NCBI GenBank assembly: GCA_018817845.1
Contig: JAHITH010000030.1
Location: 1-16,122, forward strand
Direction: 5' to 3'
DNA: 16,122 bases
Origin: Patescibacteria group bacterium
GTDB lineage: Bacteria; Patescibacteriota; Microgenomatia; UBA1400; MFAQ01
The notes under the pieces were generated by a model that was given only the letters and a program-made list of their open reading frames with translations, did not search any database and was not told the DNA's origin. Both the position numbers and the translations under genes were made by a program. Positions 13,883 to 16,122 of the stretch are shown here, piece by piece. The first letter of the stretch is position 1. Each line of letters begins with the position of its first letter.

Positions 13883-15334
13883 TTATTCCATCTCTTTAAT
13901 TCTAGAAAGTAGATATTCTCGCTTGTTTTTGCTGGTATCCTCAATCACCTCTTCAAATAATTTGTTCATTACCTGACCAATTTTTGGACCTGGTTCAATT
14001 TTTAAGATCTCCATTACGTCTTCACCATTAACCACCAAATCCTTTACCATCATTGGTTGGTTAAACTGTTCATTAATTCTTTTTTTTAACTCTTCAAGTC
14101 TCCAGCTGGTTGCTTTACTTCCACCTCCTTTTCTGTCGCCAATTCTCAAAAGCATCATATCGTTAATGTTATTCTTTCCCACTCGTTTAATAAATCTACG
14201 TATAGAGGCGTCGGTCATCTCTGGCTGGTAAGCAAACATATGCCAGCGAACCATGATAACCAATTTCTTCACCTGTTTTTTCGACAACTTCAATCTTTCT
14301 CCAATTTCCTCTACCATTCTAGCCCCAATTACTTCATGACCATAAAATGTGGTTGCTTCTCTAGTGTCGGTTTCAAAATCACACCTTGAGCATTTAAGAC
14401 CGCCTCCAGTTGTTAGGTTTTTCTCTTTCATTACCCAACCACATTTTGAGCATCGCCACCTTTTACTTGCAGGCTTCCCCACATCATGCAGAAAAGTAGC
14501 CAATCTAAGCAAAGGGTCAGAAGAGGGGCAATACATTAAAGACTCTAACATATGATTCAAGACATCTAACTTATGATGTCCTTTCTGCTCTACTTCTTTG
14601 GCCTCTAGCACTTCTGGTATAACATACTTCATCAATCCCGTAGAAATCAAAAGTCTCATTCCATCAGCCGGATAGTCAGACGCAAGTATCTTTAATAACT
14701 CATCCCTTACTCTCTCTCTACTTACTTTTTCCAATAGCGGTGCCTGTGTGCTCAAGGCCTCCAAAGTTTTTACTTCTATTTCAAAACCCAAAACGGCAGC
14801 AAACCTAATTGCCCGCATCATTCTCAGGGCGTCCTCGCCAAATCTTTTATTGGCCTCTCCTACTGCTCTTATTACTCCATCCTCAAAATCTTTAAGTCCG
14901 TCTACCAAGTCGATTAATTCTCCGCCCCCAATTGCCAAGGTATTAACAGTAAAATCCCTTCGCTTCACATCTTCCTCCAGGCTCTTACCCCACTCTACCT
15001 TGTCAGGATGTCTGTAATCGGAATACTCTTTTTCAGATCTATACGTGGTAATTTCATACACCTGTTTTTCATTCTCTGTCTCTATGGGCACCATTACCGT
15101 CCCGAAATCGTTTTCGTAAAACGGTTCATAATCCTTCATTATTTCAAGCGTTTCTTCTGGTGTAGCGTTGGTGGTAAAATCACACTCGCTCGGTTCGTTC
15201 CCAAGCAAAATATCTCTAACAGCTCCACCAATTAAATAAATTTCAAAACCCTTTTCATCAAAAGCCTTAAACACCTCTAGCGCCGTTTCAGGTATCAATC
15301 CAATCTCGTCCTTTAACAACTTCCTTTTCGTCAT
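13883..15334 (-). CDS. cca: CCA tRNA nucleotidyltransferase / poly(A) polymerase family with HD domain and zinc-ribbon insert
   Basis: Class II CCA-adding enzymes build or repair the 3' CCA of tRNAs. In 483 residues the order is as follows. The nucleotidyltransferase head has LIGGAVRDILLG at 34-45 and the metal-binding ECDFTT at 50-55; E50 replaces the usual first Asp. Then come RRDFTVNTLAIG and the DLVDGLKD/RFGEDALRMMRAIRFAA neck, the body domain, and an HD domain (FLHDVGKP with H283/D284, YGHEVIGA at 331-338, MVRWHMFAY). Between the two HD blocks is an added CxxC...CxxC pair, C295/C298 and C315/C318, forming a zinc ribbon. The HD domain suggests phosphatase or phosphodiesterase activity on tRNA ends. 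The ATG at 15334 has TACAAT 7 nt upstream. An intrinsic terminator lies 58 nt past the stop. Confidence 0.92.
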   Translation of the reverse strand: MTKRKLLKDEIGLIPETALEVFKAFDEKGFEIYLIGGAVRDILLGNEPSECDFTTNATPEETLEIMKDYEPFYENDFGTVMVPIETENEKQVYEITTYRSEKEYSDYRHPDKVEWGKSLEEDVKRRDFTVNTLAIGGGELIDLVDGLKDFEDGVIRAVGEANKRFGEDALRMMRAIRFAAVLGFEIEVKTLEALSTQAPLLEKVSRERVRDELLKILASDYPADGMRLLISTGLMKYVIPEVLEAKEVEQKGHHKLDVLNHMLESLMYCPSSDPLLRLATFLHDVGKPASKRWRCSKCGWVMKEKNLTTGGGLKCSRCDFETDTREATTFYGHEVIGARMVEEIGERLKLSKKQVKKLVIMVRWHMFAYQPEMTDASIRRFIKRVGKNNINDMMLLRIGDRKGGGSKATSWRLEELKKRINEQFNQPMMVKDLVVNGEDVMEILKIEPGPKIGQVMNKLFEEVIEDTSKNKREYLLSRIKEME

Positions 15335-15360
15335 ACTGTATATTGTAGAACATACAGTAT
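15333..15360. promoter_or_regulatory. 9-bp inverted repeat in the cca / carboxypeptidase divergent promoter
   Basis: ATACTGTAT (15333-15341) and ATACAGTAT (15352-15360) are perfect inverted repeats around a 10-base spacer. The spacer contains the presumed cca -10, and one arm covers the cca start codon. This is the shape of an operator for a dimeric repressor. The arms equal LexA half-sites of E. coli, but the spacing is 6 bp too long. Confidence 0.5.
15342..15347 (-). promoter_or_regulatory. -10 element of cca (leaderless)
   Basis: TACAAT on the minus strand ends 7 nt before the ATG at 15334. The -35 region is weak. It lies in the centre of the inverted repeat described at 15333-15360. Confidence 0.4.
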
Positions 15361-15370
15361 ACGAAGACTT

Positions 15371-16122
15371 ATGAAATTTTTTAAAACCACTCTCTTGTTA
15401 CTAGCAATTCTTTTTCCTCTTGTCCCACAGTATCAAAAAAGAGACCTTCCAACGACCCCAGAAGTAAAATCTGCCTTTATTCACCAGGCAAACGTTCCGT
15501 CATTCCTGCGAAAGCAGGAATCTATACCTATCTTTCCCGCTCAAGCCATCTACATTTTAGATCTAACTTCAAACACGAGTCTCTACCAAAAAAGCTCCAC
15601 AAAACCTCTCTTCCCAGCTTCTCTTACCAAAATAATGACGGCGGTTGTAGCCTTAGATCATTATCAAATTGATCAGATCTTAACCGTAAAATCAGCTGAT
15701 CATTCAATTGGCAACACCATGAATCTAAAACCAGGAGACAGGCTAACAACAATGGACTTAATCTACGGCCTTTTAATAGCATCTGGCAACGACGCCGCCC
15801 TGGCCCTGGCAGAAAACTTTCCAGGTGGCTACTCTCAGTTTATTGTTGCTATGAATAAAAAAGCTGAAAGATTAAATTTAAAACAAACCCATTTCAACAA
15901 CGTTTCTGGGGTAGAAGACGTGGGCCATTTTTCCAGTGCTCAAGATCTTTCCCAATTAACCCAGTTTGCCTTAAAGAATGTCACTTTCCGTCAAGCCGTT
16001 AGTACCAAACACAAAGAAATTACCAGTATAAACGGTAACCAGTACCCCCTTACCTCAACCAACGAATTACTTGGAGTAGTTCCGGGTGTCTTGGGGGTCA
16101 AAACAGGCTGGACACCAGAAGC
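15371..16122 (+). CDS. D-alanyl-D-alanine carboxypeptidase, peptidase S11 (3' end outside window)
   Basis: S11 carboxypeptidases (DacA/PBP5 type) remove the terminal D-Ala from peptidoglycan stem peptides outside the membrane. The 250 visible residues start with a signal peptide (MKFFKTTLLLLAILFPLVP). They contain all three penicillin-binding motifs: SLTK (about residue 80, with catalytic Ser and Lys), SGN in LIASGNDAALALAE, and KTGW near the window end. The rest lies beyond 16122. Residues 43-52 (PSFLRKQESI), between signal peptide and catalytic domain, are encoded by a palindromic repeat inserted in frame. The gene is divergent from cca and shares a 36-bp gap with an inverted repeat. No Shine-Dalgarno is apparent before the ATG. 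Confidence 0.93.
   Translation, partial: MKFFKTTLLLLAILFPLVPQYQKRDLPTTPEVKSAFIHQANVPSFLRKQESIPIFPAQAIYILDLTSNTSLYQKSSTKPLFPASLTKIMTAVVALDHYQIDQILTVKSADHSIGNTMNLKPGDRLTTMDLIYGLLIASGNDAALALAENFPGGYSQFIVAMNKKAERLNLKQTHFNNVSGVEDVGHFSSAQDLSQLTQFALKNVTFRQAVSTKHKEITSINGNQYPLTSTNELLGVVPGVLGVKTGWTPE
15497..15526. repeat. Palindromic repeat inserted in frame in the carboxypeptidase gene
   Basis: ATTCCTGC (15502-15509) and GCAGGAAT (15514-15521) form a perfect 8-bp stem around a GAAA tetraloop. The sequence around it, CGTCATTCCTGCGAAAGCAG, is very like the dispersed palindromic repeats of the CATTCCCGCGAAAGCGGGAAT type known from many bacteria. In this frame it encodes PSFLRKQESI in a linker where it does little harm. 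Confidence 0.75.

Overview
The window looks like a stretch of a small, AT-rich bacterial genome from the Candidate Phyla Radiation (Patescibacteria), most likely Microgenomates-like. This is inferred from the combination of DUF3160, DUF3048, DUF4446 and DUF5679 proteins, short gene spacing, start codons with almost no Shine-Dalgarno sequences, and the standard genetic code (no sign of recoded UGA). There is no 16S rRNA gene here, so the placement is provisional. The organism is a wall-building bacterium: undecaprenyl-diphosphate phosphatase, a D,D-carboxypeptidase, SecDF and bacterial RNase P RNA are all present.

Layout. 1-3225 (+): the 3' part of a DUF3160 protein, abutting an exported protein that joins a Memo-like domain to a CapA-like domain. 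3289-4193: a DinD-like gene (minus) bracketed by a 14-bp direct repeat, whose right copy lies at the 3' end of the RNase P RNA gene (minus, about 4195-4533). 4607-7612 (+): a mechanosensitive-channel-like membrane protein, uppP, a hicB-hicA toxin-antitoxin pair and a divergent tRNA-guanine transglycosylase, very tightly packed. 7649-8087 (-): a DUF5679 zinc ribbon and a basic one-TM protein. 8172-9781 (+): DUF4446 and DUF3048 proteins. 9808-10869 (-): a second DinD-like protein with an extra C-terminal domain resembling the tail of DNA polymerase III alpha. 10989-13783 (+): a winged-helix/degenerate nucleotidyltransferase regulator, an AbrB-like protein, secD and a shortened secF. 13883-15334 (-): a CCA-adding enzyme with a zinc-ribbon insertion, ending at an intrinsic terminator. 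15371-end (+): a D,D-carboxypeptidase cut by the window edge.

Recurrent signals. At least five genes, on both strands, have a -10-like hexamer ending only 6-7 nt before the ATG, which predicts leaderless mRNAs. The clearest is TTGACT-17-TATTAT before the gene at 4607. Downstream genes mostly start by 1-8 nt overlaps. The one strong Shine-Dalgarno precedes the second gene of the small minus-strand pair. Two compact palindromes lie inside coding sequence (secF and the carboxypeptidase) and look like mobile palindromic repeats. No CRISPR array, transposase, tRNA gene or rRNA gene was seen.

No complete new multi-gene system is proven. The best leads are the DinD protein with a polymerase-tail-like domain, the dinD unit apparently inserted at rnpB, the Memo-CapA fusion and the domain-level changes in SecF and the CCA enzyme.
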